From positions 1-51,472 of the forward strand of contig NZ_ALPT02000030.1 in the NCBI RefSeq assembly GCF_000292245.2: 51,472 nucleotides of DNA. The letters run 5' to 3'. The position numbers were made by a program, and so were the translations under genes. This document shows, piece after piece, positions 18,297 to 27,102 of the stretch (the stretch's first letter is position 1; the number at the start of each line of letters is the position of its first letter). Source of the DNA: Alkalihalobacillus alcalophilus ATCC 27647 = CGMCC 1.3604. GTDB taxonomy: Bacteria; Bacillota; Bacilli; Bacillales; Bacillaceae_D. Below the pieces are notes generated by a model. The model made no database searches, was not told the DNA's origin, and was given only the letters and a program-made list of their open reading frames with translations.

Positions 18297-18712
18297 ATCT
18301 CATAAATGTTTGATAAGCCATGTTCTGTACCTTTGTACTCCAAACGGTGATGAACCTCGTACTCCGGTGGTAACCATCTATCTACAAGGAATTTTCCCTG
18401 TTCTTCCTATTCGTTCATTTCCGAAAGAGAAGATGCCCCTACCATATTTTGGGTTTCTCGCTCGAGGGGTTTACCTCGTTCCACTCTCATTGTTTCCAAT
18501 CAGACTACGTCACTGTGGCACTTTCAAGGACCTCACACCATATCTTTAAAAAGACTTAGGTGTTTATCCTGCCGTTAGTCCAGGTTGATAAGACCCAAAC
18601 TACCCTAGCTTATGAATTCGCTAGGCACGAACACTACAAGCATCTCAGCTTGTGCGAGCATGGACTTTCCTCTACACAATAAAGTGCAGCGATTACCTAA
18701 ACACTTATTTGT
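18297..18712 (-). ncRNA. rnpB: RNase P RNA, B (Bacillus) type
   Basis: Catalytic RNA that removes tRNA 5' leaders. On the minus strand I see conserved GTAATCGCTGCA, GAGGAAAGTCCATGCTCGCA, GTGTTCGTGCCTAGCGAA, GAAAGTGCCACAGTGACG, GAGTGGAACGAGGTAAACCC, CTCGAGCGAGAAACCC and, near the 3' end, AGTACGAGGTTCATCACCG. The ends pair as P1: ATAAGTGTTT with AAACATTTAT. The order and length (about 415 nt) match the B. subtilis form. Exact ends are estimated from P1. Confidence 0.95.
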
Positions 18713-18774
18713 CGTATGCGACCTTATTCATTATACATTCACTTTGAGATTAAATCAATATCCAATCTTAGCCT

Positions 18775-19161
18775 TTATCTTTTAATGGCTTTCTTTGCTA
18801 ATTTATCCGCATTTTTATTCGCCTTGCTCGGAATCCATTTAATAAAAAATAGATCAAATTGTTCAATTAAATTTAATGCCTCATTTAAATAGGCTTGATA
18901 TTTTTTATTTTTCACAAAACCTTTTTCAATTGCTTGATCGATGAGCTGCGAATCTGTTCGAAAAGAGGCGACTTTTATTCCTTTTTCTATACAAAGCTTT
19001 AAAGCAATTAGTAGAGCTTCATACTCCGCTTCATGATTAGACATCGGTTGCAAAGGAAAAGAGTACTCTTCAATTGTTCCATTTTTAAAATTGATAAAAA
19101 CACCTGCACCAGACGCCCCTGGCTCCCCGGCACTTGCTCCATCAATGTACACTTCTACCAA
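18775..19161 (-). CDS. RNase H-like protein (YpeP-type)
   Basis: Small cytoplasmic RNase HI-fold protein of 128 aa. The four acidic positions of the fold are visible: YIDGASAGEPG (Asp), NHEAEYEAL (Glu), RTDSQL (Asp) and NADKLA (Asp). It starts with TTG at 19161 behind AAAGGGGAAA. Relatives such as B. subtilis YpeP have weak or unclear RNase H activity, so substrate and role are open. It lies between rnpB and gpsB; B. subtilis has ypsC near that place. Confidence 0.88.
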   Translation of the reverse strand: MVEVYIDGASAGEPGASGAGVFINFKNGTIEEYSFPLQPMSNHEAEYEALLIALKLCIEKGIKVASFRTDSQLIDQAIEKGFVKNKKYQAYLNEALNLIEQFDLFFIKWIPSKANKNADKLAKKAIKR

Positions 19162-19226
19162 AAGAATTTCCCCTTTACAAAATAAAATAAGAAAAAGAGA
19201 TGAGGATCTCTTCTTCTATCATAAGG

Positions 19227-19544
19227 TTATTCGTATAATTTACTTCCAAAGACCTCTTTTTCTAAATTCGAAAGTCTTTGTAAAATATCGTAATTGGTAC
19301 TTCCGACAGATGGTGTTGTGGCTTGTCTTGTCGGTCTTTCACTAGCTGTTTTCACTTGCATTTTCAATTGCGCATTTTCTTTTTCTAAGCGCTCAATAAT
19401 TGTTTGAAATGCTTCATAATCTTGAATAATCGAATCTAAAAACTTGTCAACCTCATCTTGATTGTAACCACGCATACTAGATTTAAAATCTTTATTTAAA
19501 ATCTCATTTGCTGTAAAACGAATTTCATTACTACTCAAAGTCAT
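19227..19544 (-). CDS. gpsB: Cell division protein GpsB (DivIVA family)
   Basis: Coordinates cell elongation and division by moving penicillin-binding proteins between side wall and septum. It has 105 aa: a DivIVA-like membrane-binding N terminus (FTANEILNKDFKSSMRGYNQDEVD), a coiled coil near residues 35-70, a variable linker with PTRQATTPSVGS, and a short C-terminal trimerisation helix ending NLEKEVFGSKLY. The ATG at 19544 abuts GGGGTGG, so a TTG at 19538 may be the real start. Position next to ypsA and rnpB matches B. subtilis. Confidence 0.95.
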   Translation of the reverse strand: MTLSSNEIRFTANEILNKDFKSSMRGYNQDEVDKFLDSIIQDYEAFQTIIERLEKENAQLKMQVKTASERPTRQATTPSVGSTNYDILQRLSNLEKEVFGSKLYE

Positions 19545-19653
19545 CCACCCCTAGGAAATACATTAATAGTTATATTTTTTCAAAACTTATCTAGAATGTC
19601 AATTTGAAATCTTCATTTTAATTTAAATTAAGAGGTTTTTTATCATTTTTTTG

Positions 19654-20211
19654 TTATTGTTCTGAATTATATTGTTCATCTTCTATAATTACATTTAAAT
19701 CATATGGGGTAATTATAGAAAGATAAAACTCTCTTTTTTCACTTTCTCGCTTTGCTACTTCTAAATAATATTTTGGTGAGCCTTGTTTTTCTTCGTCATA
19801 TAAGACGATTAATCCTTCTACCTTTTGAATGATAAATTCATTTTTTTGTTTGAGTTGTTGCGGACTTTCATATGGACGTTTCGTAATACTATCCACGAAA
19901 TCCGCTTTAGCGATAATTTCCCGATAATAGGATTGGGTCGCTTCCTTCCAACCTGACTCTTGTTCTAAGAAAGGGGTCAAAACGGCAAGCTTGAGGTGAG
20001 GACTCTTTTCCTTCAAGGCGAAGACTTCTTCAGCAACCCAAAGTTCAACCCCTAGTTGACCGCTTATAATAACCCATTCTAGTCCTTCCTCAATTAAAGT
20101 GAGGAGTCTCTGCCTAAATGCCTTTCTTATATATGTAATCCCAATATGCTTTTGATCAAAAATACCTAATTCAAATGCTTTGTAGCCAGTAACAGCAACT
20201 GTTTTTATCAA
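19654..20211 (-). CDS. ypsA: YpsA, SLOG-superfamily protein
   Basis: Predicted nucleotide-ligand (SLOG/DprA-like fold) protein of about 185 aa. In B. subtilis and S. aureus YpsA affects cell division together with GpsB. The start is VAVTGYKAFELGIFDQKH, the middle has a Rossmann-like WVIISGQLGVELWVAEEV, then the family's F(x)5-E-W(x)-E region as FLEQESGWKEATQSYY. I favour the TTG at 20211, 7 nt after AGGAGG; the ATG at 20217 is too close to that site. A terminator of cotD ends just upstream, so ypsA may have its own promoter or depend on read-through. Confidence 0.92.
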   Translation of the reverse strand: MIKTVAVTGYKAFELGIFDQKHIGITYIRKAFRQRLLTLIEEGLEWVIISGQLGVELWVAEEVFALKEKSPHLKLAVLTPFLEQESGWKEATQSYYREIIAKADFVDSITKRPYESPQQLKQKNEFIIQKVEGLIVLYDEEKQGSPKYYLEVAKRESEKREFYLSIITPYDLNVIIEDEQYNSEQ

Positions 20212-20226
20212 AATCATACCTCCTTT

Positions 20227-20262
20227 AAAAGAGAAGAAGCGGACCTTTTGCCCACTTCTTCG
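20227..20262 (-). terminator. cotD terminator
   Basis: Minus strand GAAGAAGTGG pairs with CCGCTTCTTC and is followed by TCTTTT. It separates cotD from ypsA, and its T-rich tail runs up to the ypsA ribosome-binding site. Confidence 0.75.
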
Positions 20263-20312
20263 ACTGCAGACAAACATGTCTTACAGTTTGCTAAAGATAA
20301 GTTTGTTATCCT

Positions 20313-20684
20313 TTAGCGGTTACAGCCGCAGCCGCCACCATGCTTATGTCCCCACTGAGGGCCAAATCCAGGTGACATCGCTCCTGCTACAGGTCCACCG
20401 AAACCAGGTGACATCGCTCCTGCTACTGGTGCACTTGGGCCACCTACAAACTGTTGGTTGGTAACCGTTTGTTGTTGTGAAGTCGTATGCGGGAAGCTAT
20501 GAACATGTTTATAAACATGGTTTGTAACATTTGTTGTGTGTGTTGGATGAACTTCTGGTACGATATATTCACAAGTTTTTTGAACGATGTTTTGTTGGGT
20601 TGGGTGAACCACCGCTGGCATTACTTGTGTAGTTGTTGGCTTCTGACATACATTTGCTGGTTTGTGACAATGATGATTAAACAT
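20313..20684 (-). CDS. cotD: Spore coat protein, CotD type
   Basis: Inner spore coat protein of 123 aa. The N terminus has the CotD pattern FNHHCHKP, followed by His/Thr/Gln-rich stretches (VHPTQQNIVQKT, EVHPTHTTNVTNHVYKHVHS). The C terminus has two exact copies of PVAGAMSPGFG and ends HKHGGGCGCNR, suited to cross-linking. AAGGAGG lies before the ATG. A sigma-K-like promoter is visible upstream. The position between mrfB and ypsA equals the B. subtilis order. Confidence 0.93.
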   Translation of the reverse strand: MFNHHCHKPANVCQKPTTTQVMPAVVHPTQQNIVQKTCEYIVPEVHPTHTTNVTNHVYKHVHSFPHTTSQQQTVTNQQFVGGPSAPVAGAMSPGFGGPVAGAMSPGFGPQWGHKHGGGCGCNR

Positions 20685-20716
20685 TATTAATTCCTCCTTT
20701 TTATTTGAGTCACTAA

Positions 20717-20744
20717 TAAACTATGATGAAAGCCAATTAGTTGT
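20717..20744 (-). promoter_or_regulatory. Candidate sigma-K promoter of cotD
   Basis: On the minus strand ACAA, a 15-nt spacer, then CATAGTTTA, matching the sigma-K -10 pattern CATANNNTA. It lies about 35-60 nt before the CotD start. cotD of B. subtilis is transcribed by sigma-K in the mother cell, which supports the call. Confidence 0.6.
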
Positions 20745-20983
20745 ACTAGTTGTTTCGTCTATTTCTAGGTAGAAATTTACGAAAATAATCTAATTGGGTA
20801 CAAAACCAATAGTTAAAATATAATCATGCAGCACTCTTAACACAAGATGACAAACAGCCAGACGAGCAGACAAAAACAGACAATAAACCACCCTTTAAAC
20901 TTGTTGTATTTTGTAGACAAACCTCATTTTATGCGCTTGCTCGGGAAATAATTGCCGTCCTAAGAACATTCCTTGGAAATAGT

Positions 20984-22288
20984 TTAATTTTTCCCCTTTA
21001 ATAATTTTATTTCTAACCTTTGTTTTCGTTTTTGCAGTTCCATTATTAATTTACTTATTTTTTGATTGGAAATGAATTCTCTTTCTTCTAACAGCTTCAA
21101 TGCTTGATTGGTAAGTGTTAAAGCCCCAAATATATCCTTTTCAAATCGTTCCTTTAATTTAGCCGCTTCGATCAGGCAATCGATTTGATAAGGTTTATAG
21201 TTTATTAAAGTTAAAAAACATTGTAAGGCAACCGCTTCATCCTTTTGCTTCTTCTGGATAAGGGCGTACTGATACAAGCTTGCCTTTGCAAGATGAATAT
21301 CCTCTTCCCTTTGACTCAATTGCCAAAACATTTTGGCGGCTCGCTCATTGTTTCCAATGTATGAGAACCACCTAGCTATTTCGTACTCTTCCCTGTTTTC
21401 AATAGCAACTTTATTAGGAGAGGTAATCAAATGACTTAAGTGAATATACAAGGTAATTAAACTTAAAACATCCTGTTCATGATGTTCAATAATCCCTTCT
21501 AAATAGAGCGGCTCCTGTTCGTTTAAATAATCAAAATAAAGCATTGGAGCTAAATAACCAGGAGTGTCTTGCTCTCTTTTTAATTCAAGAATTTCTTCTT
21601 CAATAATTGCTAATTTACAAGAGGGAAGTGTCTCTTTCCATAATCTTCTTGCCGCATGTAATAAATCAAAATGCCCGACTTTAGGAAGCTTCGGGACTTG
21701 TTCTCGAACAAATGTATGTCTCGTTTTTACTTTTGGCCAATCAAAAGCTTTGCCATTATAAGTTACAAGCTTTTTATTTGAACCAAGGTCGTCTAAAAAA
21801 TAATGATAAAAAGCTACTTCAGCTTCAGGTCCAGGCAAAATATATTGTTTGACGACAACATTCGAACCGACAACTTGACTAAACCCAAGTAAAAAAATTG
21901 AGTGCCCCGCACCACTACTTAATCCTGTCGTCTCTGTATCAAAAAAAAGCAGGTTCTCTATATCCGTATCAGCACTTGAAAGTGGATGAGGTTCGTTAAA
22001 TTGCTTCCATTGTGTTGTCACCTGTTCTAAATCAGAAAAAGGGTAAAGTCCATGTTGGTGTTCAATTGGATAAGCAGTCTCCTTAATAAAAATATAATGA
22101 CCGTCAAACCAGTATGGCTTTGCTCCAAGCTTTTCCCACTTTTTAAATAAGCTCTGTTCTTCCTCAGAATGAAGAGGCGACTCTGTAACAATGGTTTTGG
22201 TTACTGAGCGTTTATCGGTTAGAGTGGGAGATTCGTTTAAGCTAAGATGAGATTTCATCCTGTTTAATTTATTTTTTAACACTGTCAT
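20984..22288 (-). CDS. mrfB: MrfB/YprB, DEDDh-type exonuclease with TPR tail
   Basis: Exonuclease partner in the MrfAB excision pathway that repairs mitomycin C adducts in B. subtilis. It has 434 aa. The RNase-H-like domain carries Exo I LLFFDTETTGL, Exo II region LVTYNGKAFDWPKVKTR and Exo III EHHEQDVLSLI, all acidic and His residues present. The C-terminal 130 residues are helical repeats of TPR type. The ATG at 22288 overlaps the stop of mrfA by one base (TGATG), so translation is coupled. Confidence 0.93.
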   Translation of the reverse strand: MTVLKNKLNRMKSHLSLNESPTLTDKRSVTKTIVTESPLHSEEEQSLFKKWEKLGAKPYWFDGHYIFIKETAYPIEHQHGLYPFSDLEQVTTQWKQFNEPHPLSSADTDIENLLFFDTETTGLSSGAGHSIFLLGFSQVVGSNVVVKQYILPGPEAEVAFYHYFLDDLGSNKKLVTYNGKAFDWPKVKTRHTFVREQVPKLPKVGHFDLLHAARRLWKETLPSCKLAIIEEEILELKREQDTPGYLAPMLYFDYLNEQEPLYLEGIIEHHEQDVLSLITLYIHLSHLITSPNKVAIENREEYEIARWFSYIGNNERAAKMFWQLSQREEDIHLAKASLYQYALIQKKQKDEAVALQCFLTLINYKPYQIDCLIEAAKLKERFEKDIFGALTLTNQALKLLEEREFISNQKISKLIMELQKRKQRLEIKLLKGKN

Positions 22289-24570
22289 CACATACCTTTG
22301 GATTTTTCAAGTTCATGAATTAATGACAAGACGACTCGTTTTGAATTATGGCTATTCGTAGTAGAAGCCCCCACACATGCAGGACAACCAGCTTCACATG
22401 GGCAAAATTCAATTAAAGATTTTACTTGATTTAAGATAAGCTCGATTTTTTTATATACTTCTTTTGCTAGTCCAATCCCACCTGGATAACGGTCATACAT
22501 AAATATCGTTGGCAACTCTGAATGGTCTGCTTTGATTTGTGGGATGACATGTAAATCAGAACGGTCACACATAACAAATACTGGTGCAACATGCCCAAAG
22601 ACATTTGCTAGCCCAATAAGTGCTTGTTCTAGAAGATCTTCCCCGTACTTTTCTAATAGCCGTGAAGAAAAGCTTAGCCACATCGCATTTGTATGAAGTT
22701 CTTCTTCAGGTAAATGAATCGGACCTGAACCGATATTTTCAAAAGTTGTGAGTTTAATCTTTTTAAAAATCGTGGCTTTAGCGTTGACCATGACGTCTCC
22801 AAAAGAAAGGCTTGCATAGTCTTCTCTTTTGCTTTCATCCTCTTCTAATACTTTAAGATTGACAGCTAAATTCGCATCGGTAAAATATTCAACCCCAACT
22901 TGACGAACAAAGGCTTTTTTCTCTTCCCAATCTAAGTATTCCACTTGATATTGAATGCCTTGATGTAAATAAATCGCTTCATCATGCAGAAGAGTCATTG
23001 CACTAAAACGATCCATCTCCCCAATAACGCTCGGCTTGGCTTGTTCAGATTGATCAATGATAATGACATTTTCTTGTGAAGCTGAACGGAGACTAATTCC
23101 GTGTGCTGGAAAAGCATCGTTCATCCAATACCATTTATCAACTCTTTGATGTAACACTTGTTCTTCTGCTAAAAATTCAAGCACCTCTTCTATTTCAACC
23201 CCATCAAATGTTTCCCCTTTTTTAAAAGGAAGTTCATAGGCCGCACATTTAATATGGTCAACTAATATAATCAAGTTGTCCGGGTTAAGTCTCGCTGATT
23301 CTGGTGAACGCTCAAAAAAGTAATCAGGATTCGAAATGACATATTGATCAATCGGGTTTGAATTGGCCACCATAATAATAAGCGACTCTGTATGTCTTCT
23401 CCCCGCTCGACCAGCTTGCTGCCAAGCGCTCGCTATGGAACCTGGATAGCCATTCATAATACAAACTTGTAGCTGACCAATATCGACCCCTAATTCCAGA
23501 GCATTCGTGCTGACGACACCAATAATGTCACCATTCCGGAGTCCTTGCTCAATCTCCCGTCTTTGTTTTGGTAAATAGCCACCACGGTAACCACGAATCG
23601 ATTTTGGTCCGAGCTCTTTTTGTGTTAATTCCTGCAAATGGCTAAGAATCACTTCAACACGAACTCTTGATTTAGCAAAAATAATCGTTTGAATTTTATT
23701 TTCTAAAAAATGTTTTGCTAACGTATTCACTTCAAATGTAGAGCTTTTTCTAATATTTAATGCTTGATTGACGATTGGTGGATTATAGAAAAGAAAGTGT
23801 TTTTTTCCGCGTGGAGCCCCGTTATTATTAACGAGCCTTACTTTCTCGCCAATAAGTGTTTCCCCTAGTTCCTGTGGATTGGCAATCGTAGCCGATGTCA
23901 TGATAAACACTGGATTACTTCCATAATAGTTCGCTATTCTTTTCAAACGACGAATAACATTGGCAACATGGCTACCAAAAACACCACGGTACGTATGTAG
24001 TTCATCAATTATCACATACTTTAAGTTCTCAAAAAAAGATACCCATTTTGTATGATGAGGCAAAATCGCTGAATGGAGCATGTCTGGGTTGGTCATAACA
24101 ACATGTCCTGCTTTTCGAACAGCTTGACGAATATTAGGCGCCGTATCACCATCATAAGTGAAGCATTTCACAGGTACCCCCATTTCTTCAATCAGCTCAT
24201 TTAATTCACTTTTTTGGTCTTGGGCTAATGCTTTAGTTGGAAACAAATAAAGCGAACGGCTTTCTTCCTTTTCCAAAATTTTCTGTAGGACTGGAAGATT
24301 GTAACACAGAGTCTTTCCTGAGGCTGTTGGTGTGACCGCGACAAAATGCTCATTACGTGTTGCATATTCAAAGGCTGAATATTGATGTGTATACAATTCA
24401 GTAATTCCACGATTGATTAATGCGTGTTGAATTCTTTCATCTATTAATTTTGAAAAAGGGATTGTTTTCGCTGCTTTCCCCTCGATTTGATGCCAATATG
24501 CAATTTGGTCTTTAAATTCTTTGTCTTTTTTTAAGTTCTTGATTAATTCCTCTAATGTTTGTTTAAACAA
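22288..24570 (-). CDS. mrfA: MrfA/YprA, SF2 helicase with DUF1998 zinc cluster
   Basis: Superfamily 2 DNA helicase for mitomycin-type damage repair with MrfB. It has 760 aa: Walker A TPTASGKT, Walker B IIDELHTYRG, motif III MTSATIAN, motif V/VI STNALELGVDIG and QAGRAGRR, then a C-terminal MZB/DUF1998 region with the four-cysteine cluster CPCEAGCPAC that is needed in the B. subtilis enzyme. I favour the TTG at 24570, which aligns with the B. subtilis N terminus (MKKKSLTEL versus MFKQTLEEL); the GTG at 24582 overlaps the ribosome-binding region. Confidence 0.94.
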   Translation of the reverse strand: MFKQTLEELIKNLKKDKEFKDQIAYWHQIEGKAAKTIPFSKLIDERIQHALINRGITELYTHQYSAFEYATRNEHFVAVTPTASGKTLCYNLPVLQKILEKEESRSLYLFPTKALAQDQKSELNELIEEMGVPVKCFTYDGDTAPNIRQAVRKAGHVVMTNPDMLHSAILPHHTKWVSFFENLKYVIIDELHTYRGVFGSHVANVIRRLKRIANYYGSNPVFIMTSATIANPQELGETLIGEKVRLVNNNGAPRGKKHFLFYNPPIVNQALNIRKSSTFEVNTLAKHFLENKIQTIIFAKSRVRVEVILSHLQELTQKELGPKSIRGYRGGYLPKQRREIEQGLRNGDIIGVVSTNALELGVDIGQLQVCIMNGYPGSIASAWQQAGRAGRRHTESLIIMVANSNPIDQYVISNPDYFFERSPESARLNPDNLIILVDHIKCAAYELPFKKGETFDGVEIEEVLEFLAEEQVLHQRVDKWYWMNDAFPAHGISLRSASQENVIIIDQSEQAKPSVIGEMDRFSAMTLLHDEAIYLHQGIQYQVEYLDWEEKKAFVRQVGVEYFTDANLAVNLKVLEEDESKREDYASLSFGDVMVNAKATIFKKIKLTTFENIGSGPIHLPEEELHTNAMWLSFSSRLLEKYGEDLLEQALIGLANVFGHVAPVFVMCDRSDLHVIPQIKADHSELPTIFMYDRYPGGIGLAKEVYKKIELILNQVKSLIEFCPCEAGCPACVGASTTNSHNSKRVVLSLIHELEKSKGM

Positions 24571-24582
24571 AAGATTCACCAC

Positions 24583-24771
24583 TTCCTGTCATTCTTTCTA
24601 ACTATCAATTGACGGAGCAAAAGGATTGTTTATAATGCTTTTATTGTAGCGAATGTTTGTTTGTTTTTCTAGTCATGTTGCTAGATTTATAGAATTAGTT
24701 TAAGGTTTTTGATTTTTTTATTGTTTAAATTTTTATATACATTATGGTACGTGAAATTATTTATTCCGTTC
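24583..24771 (-). promoter_or_regulatory. mrfAB upstream region
   Basis: About 190 nt, very AT-rich, without a gene. It should hold the mrfA promoter. I do not see a convincing consensus or a LexA box. The string TTATGGTAC..TGAAATTATTT (24742-24762) recurs at 48996-49016. Confidence 0.35.
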
Positions 24772-24816
24772 AAAACAAAAAGCACCTATCGAAATAAAAT
24801 GCTCTTTGTTTTTATA
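24772..24816 (-). terminator. Terminator of PPOX flavoprotein gene
   Basis: Minus strand AAAGAGCA.. pairs with TGCTTTTT around a loop of about 17 nt, followed by TTTTTGTTTTG. A-rich and T-rich flanks on both sides. Confidence 0.65.
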
Positions 24817-24819
24817 TAC

Positions 24820-25455
24820 TTAATATAGGAGATTTTCATAACTTTCCTTTAATCTTTTGGCTACATTTTCTTCTGTATAATCTTGTTTTTTTACATGGGC
24901 TGCTAATACTTTGGCAACATTAGGTAACTCCTCTTTATCAAACCAAGTTTCTGACTTCCATAAACTTGAACGTTTTATCGCTTTTGCACAATGAATAAAG
25001 CACTCTTCCACTTCCACAGCAATTGCCATTTCCGGGACTTTGTTACGGACAGCCATCATTTCCAAATAATATAAGTCTCTAATAATCGTTGCTTTCCCGT
25101 TTATTCGTAATGTTTCACCCAGTCCAGGAATTAAGACAAGCAGACCGATTCGAGGATTGGATAAAATATTCGTTAAAGAGTCCATTCGTTTATTTCCTGG
25201 TCTTTCAGGGATTAACAGTTGTTTGTTGTTTAAAACTTTTATAAAACCTGGTCCATCTCCACGTGGTGAAACATCATTTTCGCCGTGTTGATTCGAGGTA
25301 GCGATTAATACGAATGGTGATTGGTTGATAAATTGAACACAATGTTCATCTAAAGAATCAAGTACTTTATTTTGGACAAGCTCGCTAGGCTCTCCCGAAA
25401 ATTCACGCAATTGCTGTGATGTAGTTATTGTATCTTTGAACACAATCTTTTTCAT
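24820..25455 (-). CDS. PPOX-type FMN-binding protein (MSMEG_1061-like)
   Basis: Cytoplasmic split-barrel flavoprotein of 211 aa, related to pyridoxamine phosphate oxidase. It has the subfamily pattern ISPRGDGPGF-like (here VSPRGDGPGFIKVLN), LLIPERPGNKRMDSL and IPGLGETLRINGKA, which build the FMN site and dimer face. AGGGGGGAT lies before the ATG. The natural substrate of this group is unknown; some members use F420 or heme. It is transcribed alone, with its own terminator. Confidence 0.88.
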   Translation of the reverse strand: MKKIVFKDTITTSQQLREFSGEPSELVQNKVLDSLDEHCVQFINQSPFVLIATSNQHGENDVSPRGDGPGFIKVLNNKQLLIPERPGNKRMDSLTNILSNPRIGLLVLIPGLGETLRINGKATIIRDLYYLEMMAVRNKVPEMAIAVEVEECFIHCAKAIKRSSLWKSETWFDKEELPNVAKVLAAHVKKQDYTEENVAKRLKESYENLLY

Positions 25456-25472
25456 TTAAACTTATCCCCCCT

Positions 25473-25520
25473 CAAAAAAAGCTGTCTTAAAGGTCGATAA
25501 CGCCTTTAAAACAGCCTTCT
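25473..25520 (-). terminator. Terminator of the aminotransferase gene
   Basis: Minus strand GGCTGTTTTAAAGG pairs with CCTTTAAGACAGC around a 9-nt loop and runs into TTTTTTT. Strong, canonical. Confidence 0.93.
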
Positions 25521-25527
25521 TGCAACT

Positions 25528-26811
25528 TTATGCGGCTAATTTCTTTTCAATTGAAACAATTTCTACACAAAGACAGAAGATTTCAATTGCTACTTCTAAC
25601 TCATCTAAACTTGGGAATGTAGGGGCTATACGAATATTACTGTCATATGGATCTTTTCCATATGGATAGGTCGCTCCTGCACCTGTTAAGGTCACGCCTG
25701 CTTCTTTTGCTAAAGCAACCACTTCTTTCGCACAACCATCTAACGTATCTATGCTTATAAAGTAACCACCTACAGGGCTTAACCAAGTTGCAATTCCTTT
25801 ACCGCCTAAAAACTTTTCAAAAAGTTCAATTGTTTTGTCAAACTTCGGTTTAATTAGTTCGGCATGTTTTTTCATATGCTCTTCTAAAGAACCTTCTTTT
25901 TCAAAAAAGCGAACATGGCGGAGCTGGTTCATTTTATCTGGACCAATCGTTTGAATACTTAATTCACTTTTAATCTTCGTGACGTTATCTGGGCTTGCAG
26001 CCATTGCTGCGACACCGGCACCTGGGAACGTTACTTTTGATGTCGAAGCAAAAAGGAAAACTCGATTCTCATTTCCTGCTTCTACACAAGCATCGTAAAT
26101 ATTTTTTAGCTTGTCATGAACAAGCGTTAAATGATGAATGGCATAGGCGTTATCCCAAAATATTCGAAAATCATTCGCTTTTGTTTCCATTTTCGCTAAA
26201 CGGTTCACGATTTCATCCGAGAAAGTATTTCCCATTGGATTGCTATATTTAGGGACACACCATATCCCTTTAATCGTCGCGTCTTCTTTCACAAGCTCTT
26301 CTACTTTATCCATATCTGGACCATCTTCTAATAAATCGACCGTAATCATTTCGATTCCAAATAATTCACAAATCGCAAAGTGACGATCATACCCTGGACT
26401 TGGACAAATGAATTTGACTTTTTCTAATTTAGACCATGGTTTTTCACTATCCACAACCCCAAACAGCATCGCTCTAGCAATCGTATCATGCATCATCGTT
26501 AAGCTTGAATTTCCTCCGATAATAACTTCGGCTGGCGCTACACCTAAAATCGGAGCAAAAAATTCCTTTGCTTCTGCTAATCCATCAAGACCCCCGTAGT
26601 TTCTCACATCTACACCTGAGTCTGTTTTAAGTAAATCTTCTGACGTTACTAAATCAAGCATCGGTCTAGATAAGTCCACTTGTTCAGGACATGGCTTCCC
26701 ACGTGACATATCTAAGGCAAGCTCTTTTTCTTTGTACGATTCATATTTCTTCTTTAATTGCTCCAATTGTTCTTCTAACTCAGATTTGTTTAATTGATTT
26801 ACTTCGGTCAC
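25528..26811 (-). CDS. MocR-type PLP aminotransferase (Asp_aminotransf family)
   Basis: Cytoplasmic PLP enzyme of about 427 aa in the group that includes the aspartate aminotransferase of Corynebacterium. Seen: substrate loop LDMSRGKPCPEQVDLS, GNSSLTMMHD, CPSPGYDRHFA, PKYSNPMGNTFS, WDNAYAIHHL and the Schiff-base Lys in FASTSKVTFPGAG. Substrate Arg is likely in SNIRIAPTFPS. The ATG at 26859 has no ribosome-binding site; AAGGAG lies 9 nt before an in-frame GTG at 26811, so I place the start there. The substrate (aspartate or another dicarboxylic amino acid) is inferred from family only. Confidence 0.88.
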   Translation of the reverse strand: MTEVNQLNKSELEEQLEQLKKKYESYKEKELALDMSRGKPCPEQVDLSRPMLDLVTSEDLLKTDSGVDVRNYGGLDGLAEAKEFFAPILGVAPAEVIIGGNSSLTMMHDTIARAMLFGVVDSEKPWSKLEKVKFICPSPGYDRHFAICELFGIEMITVDLLEDGPDMDKVEELVKEDATIKGIWCVPKYSNPMGNTFSDEIVNRLAKMETKANDFRIFWDNAYAIHHLTLVHDKLKNIYDACVEAGNENRVFLFASTSKVTFPGAGVAAMAASPDNVTKIKSELSIQTIGPDKMNQLRHVRFFEKEGSLEEHMKKHAELIKPKFDKTIELFEKFLGGKGIATWLSPVGGYFISIDTLDGCAKEVVALAKEAGVTLTGAGATYPYGKDPYDSNIRIAPTFPSLDELEVAIEIFCLCVEIVSIEKKLAA

Positions 26812-27102
26812 ATCAATCTTCTCCTTCTCAAATACATTGAAATGAGTCTCCGTATCCATTTTAAAATAAAAAAGGCAAAGATGCTACAGGGAAACTGGAG
26901 ATTTATAGGTTGATTTACAAAATGGGCCTTCGTTAACAAGTGCAAACCTATATTACTCATCCCCTAATGTCATTTACAGTGAGCAGGATTAGTTACTGAA
27001 TAGAATAAATCGAATATGTAATGAAAAATTCGGCTTTGTGAGATTAGGTGGCATATTAATTCGTATTCGTAATGAAAAGCTTGGCCTTGTGGAATTCGAG
27101 TA

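Noticed and set aside
20826..20983. Plus-strand open frame of about 50 codons between cotD and mrfB
   Set aside because: No ATG, GTG or TTG start with a ribosome-binding site, and it converges into mrfB. A TATAAT upstream at 20819-20824 is not enough to claim a small RNA.
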